Origin: a virus
IMG/VR virus record: IMGVR_UViG_3300049617_000019
Span: 1-42,514 of that record
Strand: one strand, 5' to 3'
DNA: 42,514 nucleotides
Each line of letters opens with the position of its first letter. The stretch's first letter is position 1. Shown in pieces: positions 34,077 to 41,624 of the stretch. The translations under genes were made by a program, and so were the position numbers. The notes under the pieces are model-generated. The model made no database searches. It saw only the letters and a program-made list of their open reading frames with translations, and had not been told where the DNA came from.

Positions 34077-35435
34077 TCACAGGTTGTCCTGGCCGGTTTC
34101 ATCATCAAAACTGCTGTCTGCCAGGTCAACAGCAGGTCTTTTACCCGGCCCAATGGGCGCGAGAACGGCTTGCCCGGCGGCCACGTTCAGGAACGGGGCG
34201 AGCAATTCAGCGGCGCGTTTTTTCTTGACGCCGCCTATTTTAACTAGAGCTTCTTCGAGCTTGGCCGGGCTCAAGAACTGAGTTTCGTAAAGGTCTTCGG
34301 CGGGAACTCCGTATTGGCCCATGAGCCGAATGATGGCGCGACGTGCGGCGACGCTTCGAGAAACCCTTCCTTCGGCCAGCATGAAACGAGACAAAGTCTC
34401 GCCGGCCAGCGCGCGCTTGTGCAACTCTTTCCACATTTCCGCGAAAGACGATTCGAAGAGCTTGCGATAGGTCAACAAAGCTTCAAGCTGCGCCGTCGAT
34501 AAATGACCGACACGGAGGCGGGGCGCACCGAGCGCGTCGATATCAAGGCGGGCGAGACTCGCGGCCATATCGAATGTGGTAACTGTAACCGGGTACTCAA
34601 CCGGCTTTGCCGTTTCGTCGTCAAAAGTCTGGTCCGCGATGCGGTCGGCGAGCGCGACCAACGCCGCGCAACCCGCACGTTTGGCACGGCAGAAACGGCA
34701 CGCGGCTTCGCTCGGCACCCGTGGGGCGTCGGGCTGCCACCCGAGGGCCAGCTTGGCCTTTATCTCCCTCCCGTATTCCTTCAACTCACTTTTGGTCGTT
34801 TCCCAAACATCGAAATGGCCAAGACGCGGTTGCGCAATGCGGATCGTCACGCGGTCAATGTCGAAAATAAAATCCCACTCATCTATGACCCCGAGCGCGT
34901 ATCCCGCTTGCTGCGGGTTGCGATCTGCAAACACCTTGACGCCAGTGCCGTACTTCAAGTCGGTAAGGGTCAAGTGCCCGATTTCGAGCGCAATATGATC
35001 GGCGCGGCCCTTCTGGTTCGGGATCGGGGTGTAATTCGAAAGGTCCACAAGCTGCTCGACAAAGTGCATGCCTGGTAGCTCATTGCACCAATCGACGTAT
35101 TGTTGCACATACTCAACCATAGCGAGGGTGATTTTGACCTCGTGACCTTCCTGCAAGACCCGCGGCTGTAATTCGAGAAAGGCGTTCTCCGGCAAGACGC
35201 CACGCTCAAAGATGTCCTCGGCTACAGCGTGCGCCACAGTGCCCTCTGCGGCCTCGTAGCTGGCCTCATCGGGCAGCCCGATTTCGGCCAGCGTGCTGCC
35301 GGGGCAAGCGAGTTTGCGCGCCCAACCGGAAGCGCCGAACAGGCTGTGCCCGTTCGACTCTGCGTCCGCAAGCTGGTCTTCTGAAATCACTCGTGGGGCG
35401 CTTTCGGTGTGATGTGATGTTGCGAATTTGCCCAA
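34077..35435 (-). CDS. DUF2800 protein, Cas4-like PD-(D/E)XK nuclease
   Basis: 452 residues. The N-terminus (FGASGWARKLACPGSTLAEI, EAAEGTVAHAVAEDIF) and the core NQKGRADHIALEIGHLTLTD followed by LKYGTGVKV give the RecB/Cas4-type nuclease motifs: His in the first helix, Asp in GRADH, and D-x-K in DLKYG. A cysteine group (CRFCRAKRAGC) near residue 241 may help hold an iron-sulfur cluster. The role is likely in recombination or replication with the DUF2815 protein. The start appears to be TTG at 35435, as no ATG lies nearby. Confidence 0.85.
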   Translation of the reverse strand: MGKFATSHHTESAPRVISEDQLADAESNGHSLFGASGWARKLACPGSTLAEIGLPDEASYEAAEGTVAHAVAEDIFERGVLPENAFLELQPRVLQEGHEVKITLAMVEYVQQYVDWCNELPGMHFVEQLVDLSNYTPIPNQKGRADHIALEIGHLTLTDLKYGTGVKVFADRNPQQAGYALGVIDEWDFIFDIDRVTIRIAQPRLGHFDVWETTKSELKEYGREIKAKLALGWQPDAPRVPSEAACRFCRAKRAGCAALVALADRIADQTFDDETAKPVEYPVTVTTFDMAASLARLDIDALGAPRLRVGHLSTAQLEALLTYRKLFESSFAEMWKELHKRALAGETLSRFMLAEGRVSRSVAARRAIIRLMGQYGVPAEDLYETQFLSPAKLEEALVKIGGVKKKRAAELLAPFLNVAAGQAVLAPIGPGKRPAVDLADSSFDDETGQDNL

Positions 35436-35484
35436 AGCTCTTTCGTCCGCTTATGACGGTAGATCGCGCAAGTCTGCAAGGGCG

Positions 35485-35751
35485 TCATGGCGTCAGATGC
35501 TCGGCGATGTTGGCCAAGCTCAACGCGATTGCGCGTTGATTGTCCTGCATCAATTCCAAAGACGCCTTGATTTGGCCGACGTGATTGAAGAAATTGATAA
35601 CCGCGCGTAAGGCGATGTCGATAGATTGCACATTCGTTGCGTGAACGGCCAGCGCCTTTTTGTCCTTCTTATCAATCTCAGAATAAATCTGGTCAGTAAC
35701 CATACTGATGGCATTGCGTATCACCTCCGCATCGGCGGGCGTTATCGGCAT
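35485..35751 (-). CDS. hypothetical helical protein
   Basis: 88 residues, mostly helix (VIRNAISMVTDQIYSEIDKK, SIDIALRAVINFFNHVGQIK). No family is recognised. GAGGAGTCC stands before the ATG at 35757-35765, the same leader used by four small genes at the right end of the window. The small size and position between DUF2800 and a 69-residue gene suggest an accessory replication role, without direct evidence. Confidence 0.6.
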   Translation of the reverse strand: MPITPADAEVIRNAISMVTDQIYSEIDKKDKKALAVHATNVQSIDIALRAVINFFNHVGQIKASLELMQDNQRAIALSLANIAEHLTP

Positions 35752-35768
35752 GACGTGGACTCCTCGCG

Positions 35769-35978
35769 TTACTCTTCCTGTGTGTTTCGATTAACGCCAA
35801 TTTGCTCGGCGACAGCGCGAGCTTCTACCAGGGCCGGGTGCGCCGTCAGAGGTGCGACCATCGGCGGCGTGGCCTCCGTCGCGGTAAGATGCATGGCCGC
35901 AAGCTCGGCAAAGTCGAGCAGGCGCCGGAACACCTCAATAAGCCTAGCGCCTGAAAACTCATTTATCGTGTCAATCAT
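35769..35978 (-). CDS. small hypothetical protein
   Basis: 69 residues from MIDTINEFSGARLIEVFRRL. AAGGA 7 bases upstream decides this start against the longer open frame. It is helical, with a Pro/Ala-rich second half ending NTQEE. It follows a terminator hairpin (36001-36024), so it may depend on read-through or its own weak promoter. Confidence 0.55.
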   Translation of the reverse strand: MIDTINEFSGARLIEVFRRLLDFAELAAMHLTATEATPPMVAPLTAHPALVEARAVAEQIGVNRNTQEE

Positions 35979-35995
35979 AGGGCCGTCCTTCAAAG

Positions 35996-36024
35996 AAAAA
36001 CGCGACGCCCTTTCGAGCGTCGCG
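35996..36024 (-). terminator. rho-independent terminator
   Basis: Read leftward, a perfect 8-bp stem CGCGACGC / GCGTCGCG with an 8-base loop is followed by TTTTTC. It stands between the 121-residue gene and the rest of the leftward replication genes, and could be a regulated attenuation point, since the genes beyond it are on the same strand. Confidence 0.8.
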
Positions 36025-36039
36025 CTTATTGCAGGTTGA

Positions 36040-36405
36040 TTAGATTTCGTCCTCGGCAGCCTCAGCCATTTCGGCGACCTCGCCGGCCTCAAGCGCCGCT
36101 TGGCAAGCCGCCACGAACTCATCGAATTTCGCCGGTTTCATCTGCGCGAGCTTCTCGGCGCCGCCCTTGTTGGCGATAAGCCAAACAGCGGCTTCCTTGC
36201 CGAGCTCGGACTTCACGCGCGCCGCCATTTCGGCGACCGTCTCGACGGTGTTCTTTGGCCCCTTCGCCGTCGCCGACGGAGGCTTGCCCGCAGCCGCAGG
36301 CTTGCCTGCCGGTGCCGATGTCCCGCCGCTCTTCCCGCTTTTGATTTCCGCCGTTAGCGCATTCACCGCTGCGGTCAGGTCCGTAATCAACGATTCCAAA
36401 CTCAT
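36040..36405 (-). CDS. hypothetical protein, first gene of leftward operon
   Basis: 121 residues. An N-terminal helix (MSLESLITDLTAAVNALTAE) and a Gly/Ala/Pro/Lys linker at ~23-50 lead to a folded C-terminal part (VAEMAARVKSELGKEAAVWL, GGAEKLAQMKPAKFDEFVAA) and an acidic end. Similar helix-linker-helix proteins with K.GGAEKL..V.P..F occur near phage replication and ssDNA-binding genes. The function is unknown. It is the first gene left of the divergent control region. Confidence 0.65.
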   Translation of the reverse strand: MSLESLITDLTAAVNALTAEIKSGKSGGTSAPAGKPAAAGKPPSATAKGPKNTVETVAEMAARVKSELGKEAAVWLIANKGGAEKLAQMKPAKFDEFVAACQAALEAGEVAEMAEAAEDEI

Positions 36406-36442
36406 AATTTTCGTTCTCTCCGGTCAGGCCAGGATTGGCCGC

Positions 36443-36477
36443 TTGACTCTCCTAAACCATTCACATTAACGTGTCAA
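36443..36477. promoter_or_regulatory. overlapping divergent promoter region
   Basis: Rightward: TTGACT (36443-36448), 17-base spacer, TTAACG. Leftward: TTGACA (complement of 36472-36477), 17-base spacer, TAGGAG. Each -35 lies next to the other promoter's -10, so only one polymerase could bind at a time. The -10 elements are poor matches to the sigma-70 consensus, so a regulator or another sigma factor may be needed. The region separates the leftward replication operon from the rightward HTH and PrimPol genes. Confidence 0.5.
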
Positions 36478-36505
36478 CCACTCTTTTTCTGCGAGTCACA
36501 AACCT

Positions 36506-36808
36506 ATGAACGATCAAACAATGAAATTTAATTATCCGCGCTGGATTCATGATCTATGCCCTAGCGAAAAAATCCAACGGGAGGAAAAACTGAAATTCTT
36601 GATAAAACTGGCCGCGCTCTATGCCACACCGGACGGGACGATAGGCGCGCTATGCAAATTGCTCGGCAAGAACAAGCAGGCGTTCGCGCCGCAGTTTCGT
36701 GGGTTCAATAATCAACCCTTGAACATAAATCTTGCCATCGAAATTGAGAAGGTCGTTGGCGCAGACAACATATCCCGCAAAGACCTCTGCCCGCACATTT
36801 TCGAATAG
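36506..36808 (+). CDS. Cro/YdaS-like small DNA-binding protein
   Basis: 100 residues. After a ~25-residue N-terminal part, LIKLAALYATPDGTIGALCK and KNKQAFAPQFRG fit a helix-turn-helix, and the end, INLAIEIEKVVGADNISRKD then LCPHIF, matches the YdaS/Cro-like ending (AIxIExxxxGxxxRxDLxPxxF). It likely represses or activates at the adjacent divergent region and sets the balance of the two operons. No clear Shine-Dalgarno sequence precedes the ATG. No CI-type repressor gene is visible beside it. It is one of only two rightward genes. Confidence 0.7.
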   Translation: MNDQTMKFNYPRWIHDLCPSEKIQREEKLKFLIKLAALYATPDGTIGALCKLLGKNKQAFAPQFRGFNNQPLNINLAIEIEKVVGADNISRKDLCPHIFE

Positions 36809-36841
36809 CCTCATTCCGTAATAAAAATTTGGGGTTGAGAC

Positions 36842-39313
36842 GTGGGCATACCATCTGCTTCCGCGCCAATGCTGCAATGGGCATTGCGCTACGCCAAAAT
36901 CGGGATGTACGTATTCCCGCTCAAGACCTCCGGCGACCTGAAGCGGCCACATGGCTGCCTGGGTGATGAGAACGGAGGGCACCTCAAAGCAACTTTGGAT
37001 GAGGCAACGATTCGCGCTTGGTGGCGGCGACACCCGACGGCCGGCATAGGCGTCAATCTGGCTGCGTCGGGCCTCATCGCCATTGACGTAGACACGCGAG
37101 AGGGCGGCGAGGCCAAGCTCGCAAAGCTGGAACGCCTGCATGGTGCCCTGCGCTCGCCCGTGCGCGCGATCACTGGCGGCGGCGGATCGCACATCTTGTT
37201 CGCGGCGCCGGAGGGCATCCGTCCGCCTGGCAAGGTAGGGGGCGAGAAGGGCCTTGATTTGAAATACAACGGCTACATTGTGGTCGCACCTTCGCCGCAC
37301 TGTGCCGGCAAGCCACCTACGCCTACCGGCAAGACCTATAAGTGGGCGTCGGGCGCCGATCCGTTCGATAACCTCACCCTTGTCCCGCTCGTGCCCGAAT
37401 GGGTGCTGGTACGCACTCCTGGCAAGAGCGTCGCGGTCGCCGGTAGGCCCGACGATGATGACCCTTTTTCGGGCGACTCGCCGAAGGCCGGATTATCGCT
37501 AGACCAAATATCCGACATGCTCGACTTGGTAGACAATTCAGGCCCCGGTTTGAGCTATGATGACTGGCTAAACGTGCTCGCGGGCATCTGGCATGAGACT
37601 GACGGGTCCGCCGAGGGCGAATCCCTAGCCAGAGAATGGTCATATTTGAGCGCGAAGCACGACGAAGAGAAGTTTGCTAGGTCCTGGCGCAGCCTCAACC
37701 ATGAGGGCACTGGGCGACCTCCTATGACAATTAGGTTCCTGATAAAGCTCGCATCGGCTGCCAAGGCCGAGGCGTCGGGCGCTGCTTTGGCCGAAATCGA
37801 AAGTGAGTTGGACACCGTTTTCTCGGTTTCCGAGTTGAGAAAGATTTGCGAGCGCATCCGAACGCTGGAATTGGACACGCTTGATCGCGGTCGCATCCGG
37901 GCCATGGTCCAAAAAGTCTACAAAACCGTGACCGGCGTGCCGCTCGCCGCCGTCGAAGCGAAGAAGCTCACTCGGTTCGAAGACCAGAACGAACGGAAAA
38001 TGCCGGAGTGGATGAAACGTTACACTTTCATTGCAGTTGAGGACAAGCTCATTCGGGAAGGGTCACGACACGGCATAACCCGGCAGGCATTCGACGCGCT
38101 GCACAACAAGCACATGCTCACGTTCGATCAAATCCGCGACGGCGTAGGGTTTCCCGATGTGACCGCCAGTCACGCGGCGCTCAATCTGCACAACATTCCG
38201 CGCGCCGACCGCCGGATGTATAAACCCAACGAAGACCGAATTTTCTATTTCAATGGCGATATGTGTTTTAACACGTTCTCGACCGAAAGCCAGCCACCTA
38301 TTCCCGACCGCTACTCGAAACGGGATTTGACCTGCATTGCGATCCTCGAAACTCACTTTGCGCATCTGGTGCCCGACGACCGGGAGCGCGCCATTTTCAT
38401 TTCCTGGCTCGCGTGGATCGTGCAGACGCAAACCCGGCCTAATTGGGCCGTCGTAATCCAGTCGCCGGAGGGCGAGGGAAAGACGTTTTTCGCAAACCTC
38501 ATGGGCGCAATCCTCGGCGCCGAGAACGTGCAAGTGCTGGATACCGCCGTGCTCAGGGGGGATTTCACCGGATGGGCGCAGGGCGATCTGCTGAAAGTCG
38601 TGGAGGAAATCAAGCTGCACGGTAGCTCGCGGTATGACGTGTTGGACAAAATGAAAGCCTACGTGACGAATGAGGCGATCACGGTTCACCCGAAAGGCCA
38701 GGAACCTTTTACGTGCGCAAATACGGCCGGGTATCTCATGTTCACAAATCACCGGGACGCCCTGCCACTTCACGCGAATGATACCCGGTATTTCATGCTC
38801 GCGTCGCCACGGCAACACAAAACCGAGGTTGACGCCTTCCTTGCCGAAAACCCAAGTTACTTTGACAATTTGTTCCAAATCATCGGCGATGCGCCCGGTG
38901 CTTTGCGGAAGTGGTTTTTGCAATACGCGCTCCATCCTGAATTTCACGCCAGCCGCCGGGCGCCGAAGTCGGCCGAACGGGAATACGTGGCAAAACTCGG
39001 AAAGTCTGAAACCGAAGAACGTATTCAGGACATTCTCGCCGAACAGCGTCACCCCGCTTTGTCGGCGGAGCTTATGAGCGCAACGCTGTTGGCCGAACAC
39101 CTGATGCGGGATGACGGCGAATGTCCGCGAACCAACGTCATGGCCGGATTGTTGACTAAACTCGGTTTCAGATACCTTGACCGAGTCAGGCTTGCGGCAC
39201 GCAACGAAAGGTTCTGGTCAAAGAAGCCGAGCCTGTTCAAAACGACTTCTCCCAAAGAACTCGCGCGGCGCATTCGCGACCACATCAAGGATCGCATGAC
39301 CGAAGGGTTGTAA
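36842..39313 (+). CDS. bifunctional primase-polymerase / superfamily 3-type helicase
   Basis: 823 residues from GTG. Residues ~12-190 are a PrimPol domain: YAKIGMYVFPL, HPTAGIGVNLAASGLIAIDV with catalytic DVD at 82-84, and GGGGSHILF with His117. Residues ~220-310 resemble PriCT_2 (YDDWLNVLAGIWHET, FARSWRSLNHEGTGRPPMTI). The C-terminal half is a DUF5906-type helicase: Walker A SPEGEGKTFF near 541, Walker B DLLKVVEEIK, sensor GYLMFTNHRDALPL and Arg finger DTRYFML. It likely opens the origin and primes synthesis. The GTCCC repeats start directly after its stop. One near-perfect motif copy is at 38349-38361. Confidence 0.92.
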   Translation: MGIPSASAPMLQWALRYAKIGMYVFPLKTSGDLKRPHGCLGDENGGHLKATLDEATIRAWWRRHPTAGIGVNLAASGLIAIDVDTREGGEAKLAKLERLHGALRSPVRAITGGGGSHILFAAPEGIRPPGKVGGEKGLDLKYNGYIVVAPSPHCAGKPPTPTGKTYKWASGADPFDNLTLVPLVPEWVLVRTPGKSVAVAGRPDDDDPFSGDSPKAGLSLDQISDMLDLVDNSGPGLSYDDWLNVLAGIWHETDGSAEGESLAREWSYLSAKHDEEKFARSWRSLNHEGTGRPPMTIRFLIKLASAAKAEASGAALAEIESELDTVFSVSELRKICERIRTLELDTLDRGRIRAMVQKVYKTVTGVPLAAVEAKKLTRFEDQNERKMPEWMKRYTFIAVEDKLIREGSRHGITRQAFDALHNKHMLTFDQIRDGVGFPDVTASHAALNLHNIPRADRRMYKPNEDRIFYFNGDMCFNTFSTESQPPIPDRYSKRDLTCIAILETHFAHLVPDDRERAIFISWLAWIVQTQTRPNWAVVIQSPEGEGKTFFANLMGAILGAENVQVLDTAVLRGDFTGWAQGDLLKVVEEIKLHGSSRYDVLDKMKAYVTNEAITVHPKGQEPFTCANTAGYLMFTNHRDALPLHANDTRYFMLASPRQHKTEVDAFLAENPSYFDNLFQIIGDAPGALRKWFLQYALHPEFHASRRAPKSAEREYVAKLGKSETEERIQDILAEQRHPALSAELMSATLLAEHLMRDDGECPRTNVMAGLLTKLGFRYLDRVRLAARNERFWSKKPSLFKTTSPKELARRIRDHIKDRMTEGL

Positions 39314-39551
39314 TGTCCCATGTCCCGAGTAGGTCCCGAGTGATTAAAACTTGGGACTTTTGAAGTCTTTTGTTCTTTACTGCACCTTTTGAAAAAATGT
39401 CCCAAGTCCCGAGTAAACCTTAACCTACGCATATACGAGAAATTTTTGAGTTGCCCCATGGTTAGATATGGCTTGATGATTCTTACCTCATACGTGGGGG
39501 TTTAGTGCTCGGGACATGGGCCATTTGGCCCCTACTCGGGACATTTGGCCC
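39314..39551. repeat. clustered GTCCC(A/G)AGT repeats, candidate replication origin
   Basis: Beginning at the PrimPol stop codon, (T)GTCCC followed by GAGTA or AAG occurs at about 39314, 39321, 39332, 39398 and 39405 on the plus strand, and in reverse (ACTTGGGAC, CTCGGGACA, TACTCGGGACA) at about 39349, 39508 and 39533. CATTTGGCCC is repeated at 39522 and 39542. Such iteron-like groups next to a replication initiator gene often mark an origin. Part of the group also forms a terminator. An AT-rich stretch follows. Confidence 0.55.
39333..39361 (+). terminator. probable terminator of the PrimPol gene
   Basis: GTCCCGAGT, a 7-base loop, and ACTTGGGAC form a 9-bp stem with one G-U pair, followed by TTTTGAAGTCTTTTG. 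It lies 20 bases after the PrimPol stop, in the right direction. Confidence 0.65.
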
Positions 39552-39559
39552 TAAAAACT

Positions 39560-40146
39560 GCCCAAGTCACCCGTTTTCTGTAAATAATTGACGCAACCAT
39601 TGATAAGCAACTAATTTTTGTTAACTATTGCGGCAATTTCAATTACACTATTTGCAATGATTGATTTGTCTCACAAATGAGACGCAACTGTTGCTATTTT
39701 AGGTTAATGTCAACTACTTTTCGGTTGGTAGCCGTACACTATAGCCGTCTTACGGCCTATTGGATGGCACCTATACCTGACTTCCGACCGTGAGTTAGTA
39801 CCATCGTACGGGGCTCAGCGCCCCCACCCGCAATTATTGACTCTTGCAAAGGACCCAAACGCCTATTGGGATCGCTAAATAGTGCGCCACGCAATCGCTA
39901 ATGCAACGCAGATTGCGAGGACGCATCCCATTAGCCCGTCTAGATCGGTCGCCCATTAGGCCGGGCAATAGACCTGGCTGCACTCAAGCAACGTGAGAAG
40001 TTGGCTCAAACTCACTTTGCATGCATGCACGCACAATCGTATGAACCCGTTACGGCATAACGTTACGTAACAAATTTCTCATAATTCATGATTTGTTCTT
40101 TTATCGCCACGCGCGCGCGTACACCCGTGCGAGGGCGCGGGCTTGT
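39560..40146. other. non-coding AT-rich region
   Basis: No gene is supported on either strand. Positions ~39575-39720 are much richer in A+T than the rest of the window, as expected of a DNA unwinding element. They contain the inverted repeat GTCTCA-CAAA-TGAGAC (39668-39683) and GACGCAAC twice. TTGACG followed by CTAATT could be a rightward promoter near 39588, but is weak. From 39721 on, short repeats occur (TAGCCGT twice at ~39729-39750; GTTACG/CGTAAC near 40050-40070), and a perfect dispersed 15-mer lies at 40007-40021. Confidence 0.5.
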
Positions 40147-40166
40147 GCAAACTCACTTTGCGACCG

Positions 40167-40255
40167 GACCATGGCGCGGCGCCTGCCAAGCATTCCTGCC
40201 GAGGGGCTGACCATGGCATGGCGATCAGCCAAGCATTCCTGCCAAGGGGTCGACC
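40167..40255. repeat. two 43-bp direct repeats
   Basis: GCCAAGCATTCCTGCC followed by (G/A)AGGGG and GACC occurs at 40185-40212 and 40228-40255, and GACCATGGC precedes each copy (40167, 40209). The period is about 43 bases. No reading frame continues through them convincingly. Confidence 0.7.
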
Positions 40256-40269
40256 CGGCGCGCGCCATT

Positions 40270-40590
40270 GTGTAAATCCGTGTAAAGATCGATCAAGCCC
40301 AACGCTATGTAACGTTGCAGTCAATTCAAAACTTTGCAGCGTAAAGCTCAGGAAACAATCGGTCGCCATAGAAGGCCGCAGAGAGGCTTGTAAAGTCTGC
40401 TTGGTATGATCCCAAGCCGGCGCCGCTGACCGGCCTGTACGGTCAGGCCAGCCCGTTCTGACGCATGGTCAAACTCACTTTGCACTCGGCCGTGTAAAGG
40501 CTGGCAACGTGGTCTAACGAATGCGATTGTATGCCCATGCGGACAAAAGAAAGCCCGGCTTGCGCCGGGCTATGTCAAACTCACTTTGCA
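40270..40590 (-). repeat. duplicated intergenic element, copy 1
   Basis: It aligns through its length with 41715-42004. Shared blocks, in plus-strand order, are TGTAAAT...TGTAAAG, ATGTAAC inside a hairpin (stem CAACG/CGTTG here), GGCTTGTAAAGTCTGC, GGTATGAT, GCCGGCGCCG, AGCCCGTTCTGACGCA, GGACAAAAGAAA, the terminator hairpin and CAAACTCACTTTGCAGG. It follows the gene ending at 40602, and no gene is visible to its left. Function is unknown. Confidence 0.7.
40543..40571 (-). terminator. rho-independent terminator
   Basis: Leftward reading: AGCCCGGC / GCCGGGCT, 8-bp perfect stem with a 4-base loop, then TTCTTTTGT. It ends the transcript of the small gene at 40602-40925. The 15-mer TGCAAAGTGAGTTTG lies immediately before the stem. 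Confidence 0.85.
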
Positions 40591-40601
40591 GGGTGGACCT
40601 G

Positions 40602-40925
40602 CTAGAGCAACCTGCACCCGAGCAACCGGGCAATGCGGACTCTGCTAGCATCTGTCACGCAATCCGGAATGTGCAGAGAACGTGACTCATGCGCGCCAGT
40701 CTCGTATTCCGTGCCATTGTAAACCGTGATCCACCTAAATTCGTGGCCAGACTCGCTAGGTTCGATGCACTCGACTCCTCCGCAACGACTCGTGCGTGTC
40801 ATTCTGACCGACTCAATGGCGTGGCGAAAGCAAACCTTTCGTTCAACAAAACCACGTTCTGCCGCGTCGCCATGCTCGGTCGACTCTGGTGTTACAATCT
40901 CATAGGTCACGTCGAACAGGATCAT
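40602..40925 (-). CDS. hypothetical early-type protein
   Basis: 107 residues from MILFDVTYEIVTPESTEHGD. The pattern of YEIVTPES.E.G...ERGF and a later FRWITVYNGTEYETGAHESR is seen in small phage proteins of unknown function that are read early in infection. The ATG overlaps the TGA of the upstream gene, and GAGGAGTCC is 5 bases before it. It is the last gene before a terminator. Confidence 0.7.
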   Translation of the reverse strand: MILFDVTYEIVTPESTEHGDAAERGFVERKVCFRHAIESVRMTRTSRCGGVECIEPSESGHEFRWITVYNGTEYETGAHESRSLHIPDCVTDASRVRIARLLGCRLL

Positions 40926-41095
40926 GGTGCGGACTCCTCTTGCTGAAATTTGATTCGAGCATCCTGCCAGCGCCATCCTGCAAGCCAGTCATGGGCTAGC
41001 GAATCATTGTGCGGGCAAGCCGTGTCCGGCTTGCCGGCATTCCGGGCATGCAGCCCGGACAGATACGCCATATCGCGCATGAATTGCGTGACCAT
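40922..41095 (-). CDS. small hypothetical protein
   Basis: 57 residues from MVTQFMRDMAYLSGLHARNA. Features are a short Pro/Cys section and a helix DSLAHDWLAGWRWQDARIKF, resembling small phage proteins that end in a W..GW..A helix. GAGGAGTCC precedes the ATG (41100-41108). The last codons, EESAP, include the same sequence acting as leader for the next gene. Confidence 0.65.
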   Translation of the reverse strand: MVTQFMRDMAYLSGLHARNAGKPDTACPHNDSLAHDWLAGWRWQDARIKFQQEESAP

Positions 41096-41096
41096 G

Positions 41097-41624
41097 CTAG
41101 GACTCCTCAGCCCGATAATACTTGATTGCGTACAGGCTGGCCTCATACCTCAGTGCAGGAGTCGGAAATTCCAACGCGCCAGCCAAGTAAATGTCGCGAA
41201 GCGTGTACATACGGTCAGCGGAGCGAATATCAAAGCCGGACCATTGCCCACTAGCACCAAGCCGCTCTGTGGTCGCACGCTTGGCTTTCGGCCGGGCTGC
41301 AAAGCACTCTAGCGCGGCCTCATCCCGCGAAGGGTGCGACTTGCTGCGGTACGTCACCTTGCCGCGCCTATCGCGAATTGTGGCGCCGTACAGGATAGGC
41401 GGTACGTCGGGCGCAACACTGATATAGTGGTACCCATGTTCCGCAAGCCATGCGCAAACCGCATCTAAGCGGCAACCGGCATAGTCTCGCGAGCATCCGA
41501 GACTCGGATGAGTGCAATAGAAGTAGCCGGGTTTGCCAGGCGCCGCGTGTATCTCGATTGCGGCGCCAATCAATTCCATATCCGGTTGCCTATGCTGGGC
41601 GTTAATCTTTACGGTATCGGTCAT
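41097..41624 (-). CDS. hypothetical protein
   Basis: 175 residues from MTDTVKINAQHRQPDMELIG, the ATG favoured by GGAGTCC upstream. Cys residues in TYPE order C-THPSLGCSRDYAGC may form a metal site. A basic central section (RDRRGKVTYRSKSHPSRDEA) resembles a nucleic acid-binding AP2-like or strand-rich repeat, but no family is recognised with confidence. It ends RAEES, where GAGGAGTCC is the leader of the next gene. Confidence 0.65.
   Translation of the reverse strand: MTDTVKINAQHRQPDMELIGAAIEIHAAPGKPGYFYCTHPSLGCSRDYAGCRLDAVCAWLAEHGYHYISVAPDVPPILYGATIRDRRGKVTYRSKSHPSRDEAALECFAARPKAKRATTERLGASGQWSGFDIRSADRMYTLRDIYLAGALEFPTPALRYEASLYAIKYYRAEES

Larger units (their letters stand above)
40007..40590. 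repeat. dispersed 15-mer, right-hand cluster of four copies
   Basis: CAAACTCACTTTGCA occurs perfectly at 40007-40021, 40470-40484 and 40576-40590, and with 14 of 15 matches at 40148-40162. All are in the same orientation. Two of the four lie in the duplicated intergenic element. Confidence 0.9.

Noticed and set aside
38063-39100. Minus-strand open frame of 345 codons opposite the PrimPol-helicase
   Set aside because: It lies wholly inside the helicase domain coding DNA with its Walker motifs; composition is that of a shadow frame.
40079-40369. Minus-strand open frame of 96 codons in the right intergenic region
   Set aside because: It runs through the direct repeats and part of the duplicated element, lacks a Shine-Dalgarno site and has no protein-like pattern.
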